A stretch of DNA of 39,571 bases from Agrilactobacillus composti DSM 18527 = JCM 14202 (GTDB lineage Bacteria > Bacillota > Bacilli > Lactobacillales > Lactobacillaceae). Location: contig NZ_AZGA01000012.1 of NCBI RefSeq assembly GCF_001436375.1, forward strand, positions 1 to 39,571, given 5' to 3'. The position numbers were made by a program, and so were the translations under genes. Below are positions 24,373 through 31,864 of the stretch, in pieces (position 1 is the first letter of the stretch; every line of letters begins with the position of its first letter). Below the pieces are notes generated by a model, which saw only the letters and a list, made by a program, of their open reading frames with translations, made no database searches and was not told the origin of the DNA.

Positions 24373-24805
24373 CGGTATCACCTGACTTCGCTTTGGCCCA
24401 GCTAACACTCACCTGAAAATATTTCTTAGTATAAGGAATGTTGGTTATCCACTGCGTGTGTTTCTTTTTCCACTTTTTAGCTTTAATAGTTAAATCTGGG
24501 AACTTCTCACGCATCAACGGCACGAAACGTTCATCAGAAATACGATGATATAAGTATTTTTCGTCATCAGTCAGTCTGCCGTTATTTAAATCCGGATTAT
24601 AAATGATAGTACCGGTGTAGCCTTGCATTGCAGCATTTTTAAATTCGTCAGTAAAGTGCCGATGTCTAAACCAACGATCAAACCAGCGCTGATAAGCTTC
24701 TTCATTTTCTTTCAGCAGCTCATCTCGCAAATTAGGTTTCTTTTTGTTTGTTTCCAGAAAGAAATACTTTACATCCATTGGTACCCATTCCCCATCATTC
24801 ATCAT
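24365..24805 (-). CDS. Uncharacterised charged early protein
   Basis: 146 aa, very rich in W, K, R, E and aromatic residues (EAYQRWFDRWFRHRHFTDEF, then KAKKWKKKHTQWI). No known domain is seen. The basic aromatic composition could fit nucleic acid binding, which is only a guess. The ATG at 24805 overlaps the stop codon of the preceding 34-aa gene as TAATG, after GGAGG. Similar genes of unknown role stand between RusA and ArpU in many lactobacillus phages. Confidence 0.6.
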   Translation of the reverse strand: MMNDGEWVPMDVKYFFLETNKKKPNLRDELLKENEEAYQRWFDRWFRHRHFTDEFKNAAMQGYTGTIIYNPDLNNGRLTDDEKYLYHRISDERFVPLMREKFPDLTIKAKKWKKKHTQWITNIPYTKKYFQVSVSWAKAKSGDTDD

Positions 24806-24909
24806 TATCTACCTCCAGTCTGCTGCATGGCTTCAACAATTTTGTCTTTATCTGCCGTTGTGATAAGTAACAGATTGTCATTAGTTAACCTGTAAATAAT
24901 TGTCGCCAA
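24805..24909 (-). CDS. Small early protein, 34 aa
   Basis: Reading from a TTG at 24909 gives MATIIYRLTNDNLLLITTAD followed by KDKIVEAMQQTGGR, a neat strand-strand-helix pattern that looks like genuine protein. The TTG has only a weak ribosome site, and the frame overlaps the upstream zinc-ribbon-like gene by 29 nt. The stop codon TAA overlaps the next start. Function unknown. Confidence 0.5.
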   Translation of the reverse strand: MATIIYRLTNDNLLLITTADKDKIVEAMQQTGGR

Positions 24910-24964
24910 TTGTTAAATATCCGTCTTTAATAGCACGTCCACATTCTGCACACCTTTTAGTCAT
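24881..24964 (-). CDS. Truncated zinc-ribbon-like peptide, 27 aa
   Basis: It begins MTKRCAECGRAIKDGYLTIG and ends DNYLQVN. A C-x2-C knuckle is visible, but the second metal-binding pair expected in phage proteins of this kind is missing, so the gene seems to have lost its 3' half. The ATG overlaps the preceding stop codon by 8 nt, with GAGGTAG upstream. It may be a remnant still translated by coupling. Confidence 0.45.
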   Translation of the reverse strand: MTKRCAECGRAIKDGYLTIGDNYLQVN

Positions 24965-25133
24965 CATCTACCTCCCTGGGAATTCCAATATATTCAACCT
25001 TGCCATTGCGACCGGATTCTTTGACAATTCCTCGAAAATCCGCTCGTCTTAAATAACTAGAAACCAGGTTGATCAATGTGCCGTAGCGCTCTTTGTCGAG
25101 ATTGCCATCAATTACTATTCTTGATTTGCTCAT
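24957..25133 (-). CDS. Small early protein, 58 aa
   Basis: The ATG at 25133 lies 9 nt after GGAGGG. The sequence MSKSRIVIDGNLDKERYGTL, then INLVSSYLRRADFRGIVKES, has the look of a compact α/β protein, with an acidic C-terminus ending EVDDD. No family is recognised. It is part of the cluster of short genes between RusA and the ArpU-type regulator. Confidence 0.6.
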   Translation of the reverse strand: MSKSRIVIDGNLDKERYGTLINLVSSYLRRADFRGIVKESGRNGKVEYIGIPREVDDD

Positions 25134-25187
25134 TTGCAATTCCCTCCTAATTTTTAACCCGGTCGAAATCGACCAGTTTGGAATCCT

Positions 25188-25403
25188 TCATTTCTGTTTT
25201 CCTGCTACTTCGTCCAAATATTCCAATACGCCGACTAGCATCTTGATCACCAGCCAATTATCGTCATATTTCTTAGATAGCTCACCAGTTGTGTGCGTGA
25301 CCCAATTCCAATACGGCATAGTGTCAAAACCGACCAGCTGAGCCTGTTTGTTGTTCTCTTGGATCCATTGATTCAAATCATTGAAGAACGCTGCGTAGTT
25401 CAT
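25188..25403 (-). CDS. Nucleotide pyrophosphohydrolase-like small protein
   Basis: 71 aa. The sequence contains WNWVTHTTGELSKKYDDNW and a following LVIKMLVGVLEYLDEVAG helix. The spacing of E, D and hydrophobic helices recalls the short MazG-like family, but the EExxE...ExxD metal-binding set is not complete, so enzymatic activity is doubtful. The ATG overlaps the RusA stop codon as ATGA, which suggests coupled translation. The family call is tentative. Confidence 0.5.
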   Translation of the reverse strand: MNYAAFFNDLNQWIQENNKQAQLVGFDTMPYWNWVTHTTGELSKKYDDNWLVIKMLVGVLEYLDEVAGKQK

Positions 25404-25801
25404 GATAATACCTCGATGCTAACGTATATGCCCGGGATATCTGACCAGAACTTTTCGGTGATCTCGCTGACCACTAGGGCATCATCTCGCCAAAAATTCA
25501 AGTCCGTCATGCAATCCTTAAGCAACTTCTGCAAATTATCTGTGTCTGGCTTAGTCGCTTTATATTCGCCAGGCTTATGCTGTCCACTCAGCGGAAAACA
25601 CCATTTGGTAATTAGCCTAATTGGGGCGTTGATCTCATCCTGGGGTGAATGTGGCCCAAGATGAGACATCAATTTTGCTCTGGCTTCTTTCAAGGCATCG
25701 GGTTCGTAAAATACCGGCTTACCATGAACGACTCTAACTTGTTTTTGCTGGTGTGTTGTTCGGGGCACATTTTTCATTGGCATAAAAAATTTAATTTCCA
25801 T
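25400..25801 (-). CDS. rusA: RusA-like Holliday junction resolvase
   Basis: 133 aa. The core KPDTDNLQKLLKDCMTDLNF followed by WRDDALVVSEI is the RusA signature, whose aspartates bind the catalytic metal and whose D-x-x-V segment closes the active site. The enzyme cuts four-way junctions and so resolves recombination intermediates and branched DNA before packaging. It lies just after the candidate origin block and upstream of the small early genes. ATG at 25801, after GGGGGATGAA. Confidence 0.92.
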   Translation of the reverse strand: MEIKFFMPMKNVPRTTHQQKQVRVVHGKPVFYEPDALKEARAKLMSHLGPHSPQDEINAPIRLITKWCFPLSGQHKPGEYKATKPDTDNLQKLLKDCMTDLNFWRDDALVVSEITEKFWSDIPGIYVSIEVLS

Positions 25802-25814
25802 TTCATCCCCCGCT

Positions 25815-25938
25815 TTATTTTTTTGATTTTTTATTTTTCATCGCGCACTGGTTTGGGTGTGTCATGGCATGGACATTTTGGCGTAGCTCATCGCCAAATG
25901 TTCCATGTTCGACACAACCAATCTGGACGGACAGCCAT
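25815..25938 (-). pseudogene. Possible frameshifted 40-aa Cys/His protein
   Basis: From the ATG at 25938 the frame gives MAVRPDWLC before it runs into nonsense and a stop. A neighbouring frame gives CVEHGTFGDELRQNVHAMTH followed by PNQCAMKNKKSKK and ends at 25815, just before rusA. One inserted T (about 25915) would join them into a ~40-aa protein with a C-x2-H ... H-x3-C pattern. The ribosome site GTAGGT is inside a small hairpin. Coding is inferred, since both halves are short. Confidence 0.4.
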
Positions 25939-25942
25939 GTTT

Positions 25943-25992
25943 ACCTACTTGGTAGGTAGTAGTGTCTGTCCACCCCCGGACACTACTTTTTT
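25943..25992. terminator. Tandem hairpins, the second followed by T6 on the plus strand
   Basis: ACCTAC pairs with GTAGGT around a 3-nt loop (25943-25957). Directly next to it AGTAGTGTC (25958-25966) pairs perfectly with GACACTACT (25979-25987), followed by TTTTTT. The second element would terminate plus-strand (antisense) transcripts. On the minus strand the first hairpin would hide the ribosome site of the short reading frame at 25938. Confidence 0.55.
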
Positions 25993-26042
25993 CACAAACT
26001 GGCATAAAGCCATATGGCTCTAAGAGACAGACACGGACACGT

Positions 26043-26313
26043 TTCGAGTTTGTCCATGGGCTTGTGAAAATAATTCTGGACAGGACAAAGTCGAGGAATG
26101 TCCAGTGTCTGGCAGATTTGCCGGACAGACAAAGTCGAGCTTTTGTCTTGTCTGTCCACTCATGAATTTCTCATAATTATCTAATCTGGACAGACAAAGT
26201 CGAGACTTTTGTCTTTTTGGTCACGGATACTTTTGAGGAATGGACAGACAAACTCGGTGTTTGTCTTCGACTTTGTCCAATTATGAGAAGGATTTTTCAG
26301 AGACAAACTCGGT
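26043..26313. repeat. Hairpin-forming iterons, candidate replication origin
   Basis: Seven copies of a core GGACA(GACA)AAsTCGrr lie in a non-coding stretch between the primase-helicase and rusA. Direct copies are at 26083-26095, 26123-26139, 26188-26204, 26242-26258 and 26301-26313, and inverted copies at 26043-26055 and 26266-26278. Several are palindromic; the one near 26246 reads GACAAAC-TCGGT-GTTTGTC, a perfect 7-bp stem. The position next to the primase is typical for a phage origin. The block could alternatively bind another regulator. Confidence 0.65.
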
Positions 26314-26331
26314 AAATGTCCAGTAAACATT

Positions 26332-28572
26332 TTATTGACTAGTTGGTTTACCCGTTTTTTTCTTGTAGATAGTTCCACCATCGATTGCAAATCCGCCATG
26401 CTCTTTGATCCGGCGCTTGACCGTCTTATCAGAAATGCCCATATATTCAGCGAGATCATCAACGGTAACGGTATCTTCTAGCCCCAATGCCTCATAGGCG
26501 GTATCTAGAGCTTTTTTACGTTCTTCTTTTCGTTCGGCAGGTGTCTTCTTTTTAGTGAAGTTCTTTTGCCAAGGTTGTTGTTCTCCATCGGGCTCTGAAT
26601 CCTTTAGCACACCATCTTTATCGACTTGATGGACGGGATACTTGAACCAGATATTGATCGCAGGGAACTTTGGAAATTCCCGCAAGGTACCATCAATACG
26701 CCAGCCGGTATAATTGCGAACTGCATCTTTAACATCCTTGATAGCTGCCTCAACTTCTGGACGTTTATCCAATGGAATGGCATTCTTGGCATGACCTTCC
26801 ATCACAGAACGACTCAATTGGTCGTCTTGTGAAATTTCGTCGCTAACATACTTAGGGTTAAATTGCTTAATCTCTTTCAGATAGGTATTACATATGGCCC
26901 GATCAAGTTGTTGTTTCATAAGCTCGTCGCTCAAATCTAGTTCTACTAGGTCCATCAAAGCGTCTGGGTCTCGGGCAAATACGCCAGACCCACTGGCCCG
27001 GTCCATGGATTTCTTGCCGCCTTGGCTCCCCTTGGAATGGTGATGACAGTAAATCACAGCACAGCCCATTTCAGTGGCCACCTTATCAAATTGATTGGTG
27101 AAGTAGGCCATCTGGTCGGCACTGTTTTCATCCCCAGTCAGCACTTTATAGATAGGATCAATGATAACTGCGATATAATCTTTTTTCTGGGCCCGACGAA
27201 TCAACTTAGGCGCCAGCTTATCCATGGGGACCGACTTGCCCCGCAAGTTCCAGATATCAATATTGCCAATCGAATTCGGTGGATAACCTAGGGCACCATA
27301 AACATCTTTGAATCTATGCAGCGCACTGGCCCGGTCTAACTCCAAGTTCACATATAATACTTTGCCCTGAGCACAAGGCCAGATCAGCCACTCTCTGCCT
27401 TCAGCAATGGCAATCGTTAACTCTATCAAAGCAAATGACTTCCCAGCTTTACTGGGCCCAGCCAGCAACATCTTGTGGCCTTGGCGCAAAATCCCTTCAA
27501 TTAATGGAGGAGCTAGTTCCGGCATATTATCCCAGGTATCGGTTAAGGGTTCTGGATCAGGTAAATCGTCATTGACACCTTCAATCCATTCGTGCCACTC
27601 GGCCCAATTTGTTTTACCAATATTAGTTGCCATCAAGAACTGCTTGGTATCTCCACGGACTATGCCAGGCATCCGGCTCAATCTGGATGGATTGCGATTC
27701 TGAATATCAATGCTAAAGCCGTTTCGTTTGCAGACATCATAAAGATAATCTACACGTTTGCGGTATTCGTCATAGTCATCGGCTTCAATCTTGACGATGG
27801 CATGAATGGATTTATGCCCCGAATAGACCAAGCAGGCGATGGGCAATTCCAACTCATGCAAGATGGCATTTTGATGTTCTAAGTCCACACTGTCAGATTC
27901 AACTAAGGCATACTTATATTCAGTCACATCATCATTTTTGATACCCTTGCCGTCTAAGGGATTGAAACGAATCCAGGCACCACCTTCTTTGGAATAATCA
28001 CCTAAAACAGAACCAATGTCGCCGTCTTTGACCTGATTCAATAACTGAATCAACTCGCCGGCAGTCCGGTCGTAGTTGCCCTTCTTAGGCAAGTAACGCT
28101 TGTTTTCTTCGTTGTAGTAAGATTGCATTACATAGCCAACATAATCCGTTGAATCAAATAACGTGGATAAATAAGTCGTTATCTCTTTGGCCGGGTCCCA
28201 ATCCTTCGGTGGCTCGATTTCTCGGCCCTCTAGCCAATTATTGTCAATGATCCGCAAGTCGTCTTTATCAATGGTGTCATTCCAATCCAATTCATGGGAA
28301 TTCACGCCTGGGGTCCAGCCATGTTCTTTGGCCATTTGGGTGATAGTTGCCCCGGTCACGGGATTACCTGTCCCGTTGAAGGTTTCCCATTTCTTCCAGG
28401 TTTCGCCAGGATGGTAACGTCCAGAATCTTGTTGGCTCCAGGCATCCCAGTCACTTGCGGTATAGCCTTCTTGTTTCAAAGCCATACCTACATCGACCCA
28501 TTCCTGGTAACTCAGCATAGCTGGATCTACGTAATCCAATAGTTCAGTTAAATTCAATTTTGTTTCCGTCAC
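26332..28572 (-). CDS. Primase-helicase (PriCT and AEP-like primase fused to RecA-like ATPase)
   Basis: 746 aa from a GTG at 28572, which follows AAAGGAAAG. Residues ~8-90 match the PriCT_2 helical domain (YQEWVDVGMALKQEGYTASD, then WDAWSQQDSG). Residues ~215-310 look like an archaeo-eukaryotic primase core (ESDSVDLEHQNAIL, then YSGHKSIHAIVKI). Residues ~370-560 are a RecA/RepA-like ATPase with Walker A GPSKAGKS (372-379) and a VIIDPIYKVL Walker B strand. A C-terminal winged helix-turn-helix (VDDLAEYMGISDKTVKRRIK) follows. It should prime and unwind the phage origin. It ends 18 nt before the iteron block. Confidence 0.88.
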   Translation of the reverse strand: MTETKLNLTELLDYVDPAMLSYQEWVDVGMALKQEGYTASDWDAWSQQDSGRYHPGETWKKWETFNGTGNPVTGATITQMAKEHGWTPGVNSHELDWNDTIDKDDLRIIDNNWLEGREIEPPKDWDPAKEITTYLSTLFDSTDYVGYVMQSYYNEENKRYLPKKGNYDRTAGELIQLLNQVKDGDIGSVLGDYSKEGGAWIRFNPLDGKGIKNDDVTEYKYALVESDSVDLEHQNAILHELELPIACLVYSGHKSIHAIVKIEADDYDEYRKRVDYLYDVCKRNGFSIDIQNRNPSRLSRMPGIVRGDTKQFLMATNIGKTNWAEWHEWIEGVNDDLPDPEPLTDTWDNMPELAPPLIEGILRQGHKMLLAGPSKAGKSFALIELTIAIAEGREWLIWPCAQGKVLYVNLELDRASALHRFKDVYGALGYPPNSIGNIDIWNLRGKSVPMDKLAPKLIRRAQKKDYIAVIIDPIYKVLTGDENSADQMAYFTNQFDKVATEMGCAVIYCHHHSKGSQGGKKSMDRASGSGVFARDPDALMDLVELDLSDELMKQQLDRAICNTYLKEIKQFNPKYVSDEISQDDQLSRSVMEGHAKNAIPLDKRPEVEAAIKDVKDAVRNYTGWRIDGTLREFPKFPAINIWFKYPVHQVDKDGVLKDSEPDGEQQPWQKNFTKKKTPAERKEERKKALDTAYEALGLEDTVTVDDLAEYMGISDKTVKRRIKEHGGFAIDGGTIYKKKTGKPTSQ

Positions 28573-28597
28573 AATGAAATCACAACTTTCCTTTAAT

Positions 28598-28626
28598 TTG
28601 ACTATGGTAAAATTAACTATTATTAA
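28598..28626 (+). promoter_or_regulatory. Promoter for the reverse-strand accessory gene
   Basis: TTGACT (28598-28603) and TATTAA (28621-28626) are 17 bp apart and are followed by the ribosome site AAAAGGGG and a TTG start at 28646. It points against the lytic transcript and is divergent to the primase start. Confidence 0.55.
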
Positions 28627-28645
28627 ATTTAAAAGGGGTAGCAAA

Positions 28646-28897
28646 TTGTCTAGATATAAAGATCACAGCAAAGCTATTAAAACTTTACAAGGAATTGAAA
28701 ACAATCCAGAAAAGCATCTTATTATTCATTATGCTTGTGAAAGCTTTTATGATAAGACAGATGGGTCTAGTCCTCGAATTACTTCCATCGCTGTTAAAAA
28801 GTTTGATGATGAGCAACCAGTTTATAAAGTCTTATTCTGGGCTGCTAATTTACTTCTCGGCGGAATCGTCGGTGTTCTTATCGGGCGTTTCCTTTAG
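28646..28897 (+). CDS. Reverse-strand small membrane protein (candidate lysogenic conversion gene)
   Basis: 83 aa from a TTG start 8 nt after AAAAGGGG. The cytoplasmic part contains HLIIHYACESFYDKTDGSSP followed by RITSIAVKKF, a strongly patterned motif that I recall, without certainty, from the first domain of longer uncharacterised bacterial proteins. The last ~22 residues (LFWAANLLLGGIVGVLIGRF) form a membrane helix. It has its own promoter, runs opposite to all neighbouring replication genes and only its 3' end overlaps the convergent gene at 28850. This is the profile of a gene expressed in the lysogen, for example for superinfection exclusion, which is inference. Confidence 0.7.
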   Translation: MSRYKDHSKAIKTLQGIENNPEKHLIIHYACESFYDKTDGSSPRITSIAVKKFDDEQPVYKVLFWAANLLLGGIVGVLIGRFL

Positions 28898-29056
28898 CAA
28901 GACCTCCGCCTTATGTTTATAAAAATCGACTGCATCTTCAATTTCATCTTTGGTTAAAGAGTCAGTCCCATTGAATAAAAGTAGTACCTTGCTAAAAAAT
29001 GCTAATTCTTCATAAATAATTGAATCTGTCTGTAAGCTCAAAATATCTTTATCCAT
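28850..29056 (-). CDS. Small acidic early protein
   Basis: 68 aa from the ATG at 29056, preceded by GGACAGGAGA. An earlier in-frame start at 29101 is less likely. Mostly helical and acidic (SIIYEELAFFSKVLLLFNGT and ETPDKNTDDSAEK). No family is recognised. It follows the helicase gene and precedes the primase in the lytic direction, and its 3' end overlaps the plus-strand gene by 48 nt. Confidence 0.6.
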   Translation of the reverse strand: MDKDILSLQTDSIIYEELAFFSKVLLLFNGTDSLTKDEIEDAVDFYKHKAEVLLKETPDKNTDDSAEK

Positions 29057-29093
29057 TCTATATCTCCTGTCCTTAAATAGATTTTGACCACCA

Positions 29094-30668
29094 TTAAACA
29101 TAGGTCTTAGGATCTACACCATTAGGTATTCGCCACCCATTAGCAGCAATGCGGTCAATCATTTTGCGTGCAACTTCAAATTGCCAGGTTCCCACGTGTT
29201 GAAAGCCACGCTGTTCGAGAAAACGAATCTGCTTAGGCGTCGTAAGCCCTGCATCACGGCGCTTATTTAGTCTGTCCAAGATTAAATTGGCTTTGCCGGC
29301 GTTGTCGATTTCATCAGGTAAAATACCAAGCTTCTCTAAAGACTTTTGCTGCTTGTCTGTGGCCGGACTCATTTCCCAGCCAAACGCTGGCACATAATTC
29401 GTTAAGTCTTCGGCCTGGATAGACATTTCAAATTGCAACGGATCCACTAGCTTCCTCTTACGACGCTTCATTTCAGCCAATTTCTTAGCCAATGCCTCTT
29501 CACGTTCAGCCACCACATCTTCAGTGGCTTGAACTTCAGCTTCTTCAATATCCACCGGCCCATCAGCTTCATTAATGTTCTCGGTCATCTTTTTAGCCAC
29601 ATCATCACTTTCAGTGATCAAGTTAGCCGGATGTACCAATTCATGACGTTCTGTGAGCCATAGGAAATCTAACAACAGTAATTCTTTTTTATTGGGCGCC
29701 AGTCGGGTACCACGTCCCACCATTTGAGAATACAAACCTCTGACTTTAGTGGGTCGTAAAACAATAATGCAATCTACACTGGGGCAGTCCCAGCCTTCCG
29801 TTAACAGCATGGAGTTACAAAGGACGTTATATTCACCAGCTTCAAAATCCTGCAGGACTTCCTCCCGGTCATCACTCTCACCATTGACTTCGGCCGCCTT
29901 AAAGCCATGGTTATTCAGAATCTCTTGAAACTTTTTGCTAGTCTTGACCAATGGCAGAAAGATAACGGTCTTGCGTGTTTTGCAGACTTTTTCCATTTCC
30001 GTGGCAATTTGTTCCAGGTATGGATCTAACGCAGTACCTAAATCTTTGGTCTTGAAGTCACCAGCCTGCATAGACACTTGTGATAAGTCCAGTTTCAAAG
30101 GGATGGTCAATGCTTTGATTGGTGTTAAATACCCAGACTTGATCGCCTCTGGTAATGAATATTGATAAGCCAAGCTTTCAAAGTAGCTTCCCAGGTTGCG
30201 CATGTCACCACGATCTGGTGTCGCAGTCACGCCCAATACTTGTGCCTGGTCAAAATATTGCAACACTTTTTGGTAGCCAGGTGAAATGGCATGATGGGCC
30301 TCGTCCACCACGATGGTGTCAAAGTAATCCTTAGAGAATTGATGCAGCCGCTTCTCGCGTTGCAAAGTCTGAATTGACCCAACAACAACGCGGTAGAAGG
30401 AATTCAAGCTCGTTTCTTCAGCCTTTTCCGTGGCAGTCTTCAGACCTGTAGCCGTCTGCAACTTATCAGCGGCCTGGTCCAAAAGCTCCCCCCTATGAGC
30501 AAGGACGAGCACCCGCTCGCCCTTACGTACTGCATCTTCAATTACTTTGGCAAACACAATTGTCTTTCCTGTTCCGGTTGGCAAAACCAAAAGCGTTCGC
30601 TTCACACCACTTGACCATTCATCTTCAATTGCAACTCGTGCTTCTTGTTGATATGGTCTCAGTTCCAT
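29094..30668 (-). CDS. DEAD/DEAH-box (superfamily 2) helicase
   Basis: 524 aa. Motif I TGTGKT (31-36), motif II DEAH (122-125), motif III TATPD near residue 155 and motif VI QMVGRGTRL are all present, in the XPB/UvsW-like order of phage SF2 helicases. It should unwind or remodel branched DNA during replication and recombination. The C-terminal ~130 residues, from RRKRKLVDPLQFEM on, form an extra domain containing two related GI/RGF segments that may bind DNA. It lies between the 246-aa gene and the small acidic gene in the replication block. Confidence 0.92.
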   Translation of the reverse strand: MELRPYQQEARVAIEDEWSSGVKRTLLVLPTGTGKTIVFAKVIEDAVRKGERVLVLAHRGELLDQAADKLQTATGLKTATEKAEETSLNSFYRVVVGSIQTLQREKRLHQFSKDYFDTIVVDEAHHAISPGYQKVLQYFDQAQVLGVTATPDRGDMRNLGSYFESLAYQYSLPEAIKSGYLTPIKALTIPLKLDLSQVSMQAGDFKTKDLGTALDPYLEQIATEMEKVCKTRKTVIFLPLVKTSKKFQEILNNHGFKAAEVNGESDDREEVLQDFEAGEYNVLCNSMLLTEGWDCPSVDCIIVLRPTKVRGLYSQMVGRGTRLAPNKKELLLLDFLWLTERHELVHPANLITESDDVAKKMTENINEADGPVDIEEAEVQATEDVVAEREEALAKKLAEMKRRKRKLVDPLQFEMSIQAEDLTNYVPAFGWEMSPATDKQQKSLEKLGILPDEIDNAGKANLILDRLNKRRDAGLTTPKQIRFLEQRGFQHVGTWQFEVARKMIDRIAANGWRIPNGVDPKTYV

Positions 30669-30677
30669 AGTGACCTC

Positions 30678-31418
30678 CTATGCAATAATAGCTAATTTGT
30701 CAGCCTTGATCATCTCAGCCAATTCTTTTTCTAGATAAGCTTTGATGTTCTGAATAGCCTTCAATCGCCAAGCCCCACCATCCGCTTCAAACAACGCACC
30801 TCGTGGCCCATCTTTCATCCGGAATACAAAGGCACTTTCTGGCTGTTGTACTTCACTGAAAGTTCGAAATGGCGCTAACACCACTGGATTTGGCACTTTG
30901 ATATTGCTTACAGTTGCCACACCAGTTTTGGCAGTCACAACTTGAGATACACCATCATCGCCAGTGCTATGCACATTTTCCTCTTTAATATTGCCAATGA
31001 CTTTTAGAATCGTCTTCGAGTCATCTGTTGGCACGAATTTAGCTTGCAGCGCAATATTCAGCTCTTCGATATCCATGAAATAGTCAAAATCAATTTGTGG
31101 CGTTAACGCTTTGGCAACCAGTAGATCCTCCCGGGATCCGTCAGGCTGTAATGCTGATGTGAGTTTAATGCTGTAAGGATCCCGAATCTGTAGAATCAAT
31201 TTATTTGCAAACACACGGTCATTAGCATGCAACAGATAATCCACCACACTGGTCAACGTATGAACTATCAATGACTCTTTAGCTAAAGGCAAGCGCGGTG
31301 TGACTTTATGAGGTTCACCATTGGCATCAATCACAAAAACTTCATCAGCAATCGTTTGAATACGGTCCTCAGGTTTAATATTTTGAGCAGCTAAATATTG
31401 GGCAAATTCTTTTAACAT
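30678..31418 (-). CDS. Conserved replication-region protein of unknown function
   Basis: 246 aa. It begins MLKEFAQYLAAQNIKPEDRI and has a central RDPYSIKLTSALQPDG strand, a DFDYFMDIEELNIALQAKF helix and a C-terminal FRMKDGPRGALFEADGGAWR segment. Similar proteins with no known function stand next to the DUF669 and RecA-like genes in lactobacillus phages. The arrangement recalls the DUF2303 group, but I am not certain. It overlaps the preceding gene by 7 nt. Participation in replication or recombination is inferred from the neighbours. Confidence 0.65.
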   Translation of the reverse strand: MLKEFAQYLAAQNIKPEDRIQTIADEVFVIDANGEPHKVTPRLPLAKESLIVHTLTSVVDYLLHANDRVFANKLILQIRDPYSIKLTSALQPDGSREDLLVAKALTPQIDFDYFMDIEELNIALQAKFVPTDDSKTILKVIGNIKEENVHSTGDDGVSQVVTAKTGVATVSNIKVPNPVVLAPFRTFSEVQQPESAFVFRMKDGPRGALFEADGGAWRLKAIQNIKAYLEKELAEMIKADKLAIIA

Positions 31419-31852
31419 TTAAATAATCCTTTCTTCTTTTGGAGGCCGATCACAACATCGCTTTTAGGTTTCGCTTCTTGCTCGACTTCTTCAATTGGTT
31501 CGCCAGTATCCGTCTTGAGCTTTGAATCATCGGCATCAAAGTAAGTTTGACCCTTTACGTCGGATTTCAATTCGGCAGCGTAAACTTTGCCATCCATTTC
31601 TTCGGTCAAAACTAAAGTAGAGACATCTTTGACTGGGGCCAGCGTGGTTTTAAAGGAACTCTTTAAGTCCACCCTTTGGCGCTCGTCATCTGGCTTGAAT
31701 TCCAGAGTGATCTGGACCTTACGTGCTGTCTTGGCTTCCGTGTTAGGGTCGGCGATATTATGGAATATCTTTTTCAATTCCATATCGAGTTTTTCTTGAA
31801 CACCACCATTGGCTAGTTCTCCAATGGGTAATTTGATTTCTGGTCTCTCCAT
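31412..31852 (-). CDS. Replication terminator-like phage protein
   Basis: 146 aa from the ATG at 31852, 8 nt after GGAGG. The sequence opens MERPEIKLPIGELANGGVQE and contains ARKVQITLEFKPDDERQRVD and FKTTLAPVKDVSTLVLTEEM. Proteins of this pattern are annotated as replication terminator protein in many Gram-positive phages, although proof of that function is lacking. The C-terminal ~35 residues are charged and probably disordered. It follows the DUF669 gene and may act in the same single-strand DNA pathway. Confidence 0.72.
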   Translation of the reverse strand: MERPEIKLPIGELANGGVQEKLDMELKKIFHNIADPNTEAKTARKVQITLEFKPDDERQRVDLKSSFKTTLAPVKDVSTLVLTEEMDGKVYAAELKSDVKGQTYFDADDSKLKTDTGEPIEEVEQEAKPKSDVVIGLQKKKGLFKC

Positions 31853-31864
31853 GTTGGCCACCTC

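Noticed and set aside
25802-26331. CRISPR array
   Set aside because: The repeats are not evenly spaced, occur in both orientations and have no spacer-like uniform intervals.
26181-26462. A 93-codon minus-strand frame across the iteron block and the primase end
   Set aside because: It runs in a different frame over the end of the primase gene and reads through repeat DNA; no ribosome site.
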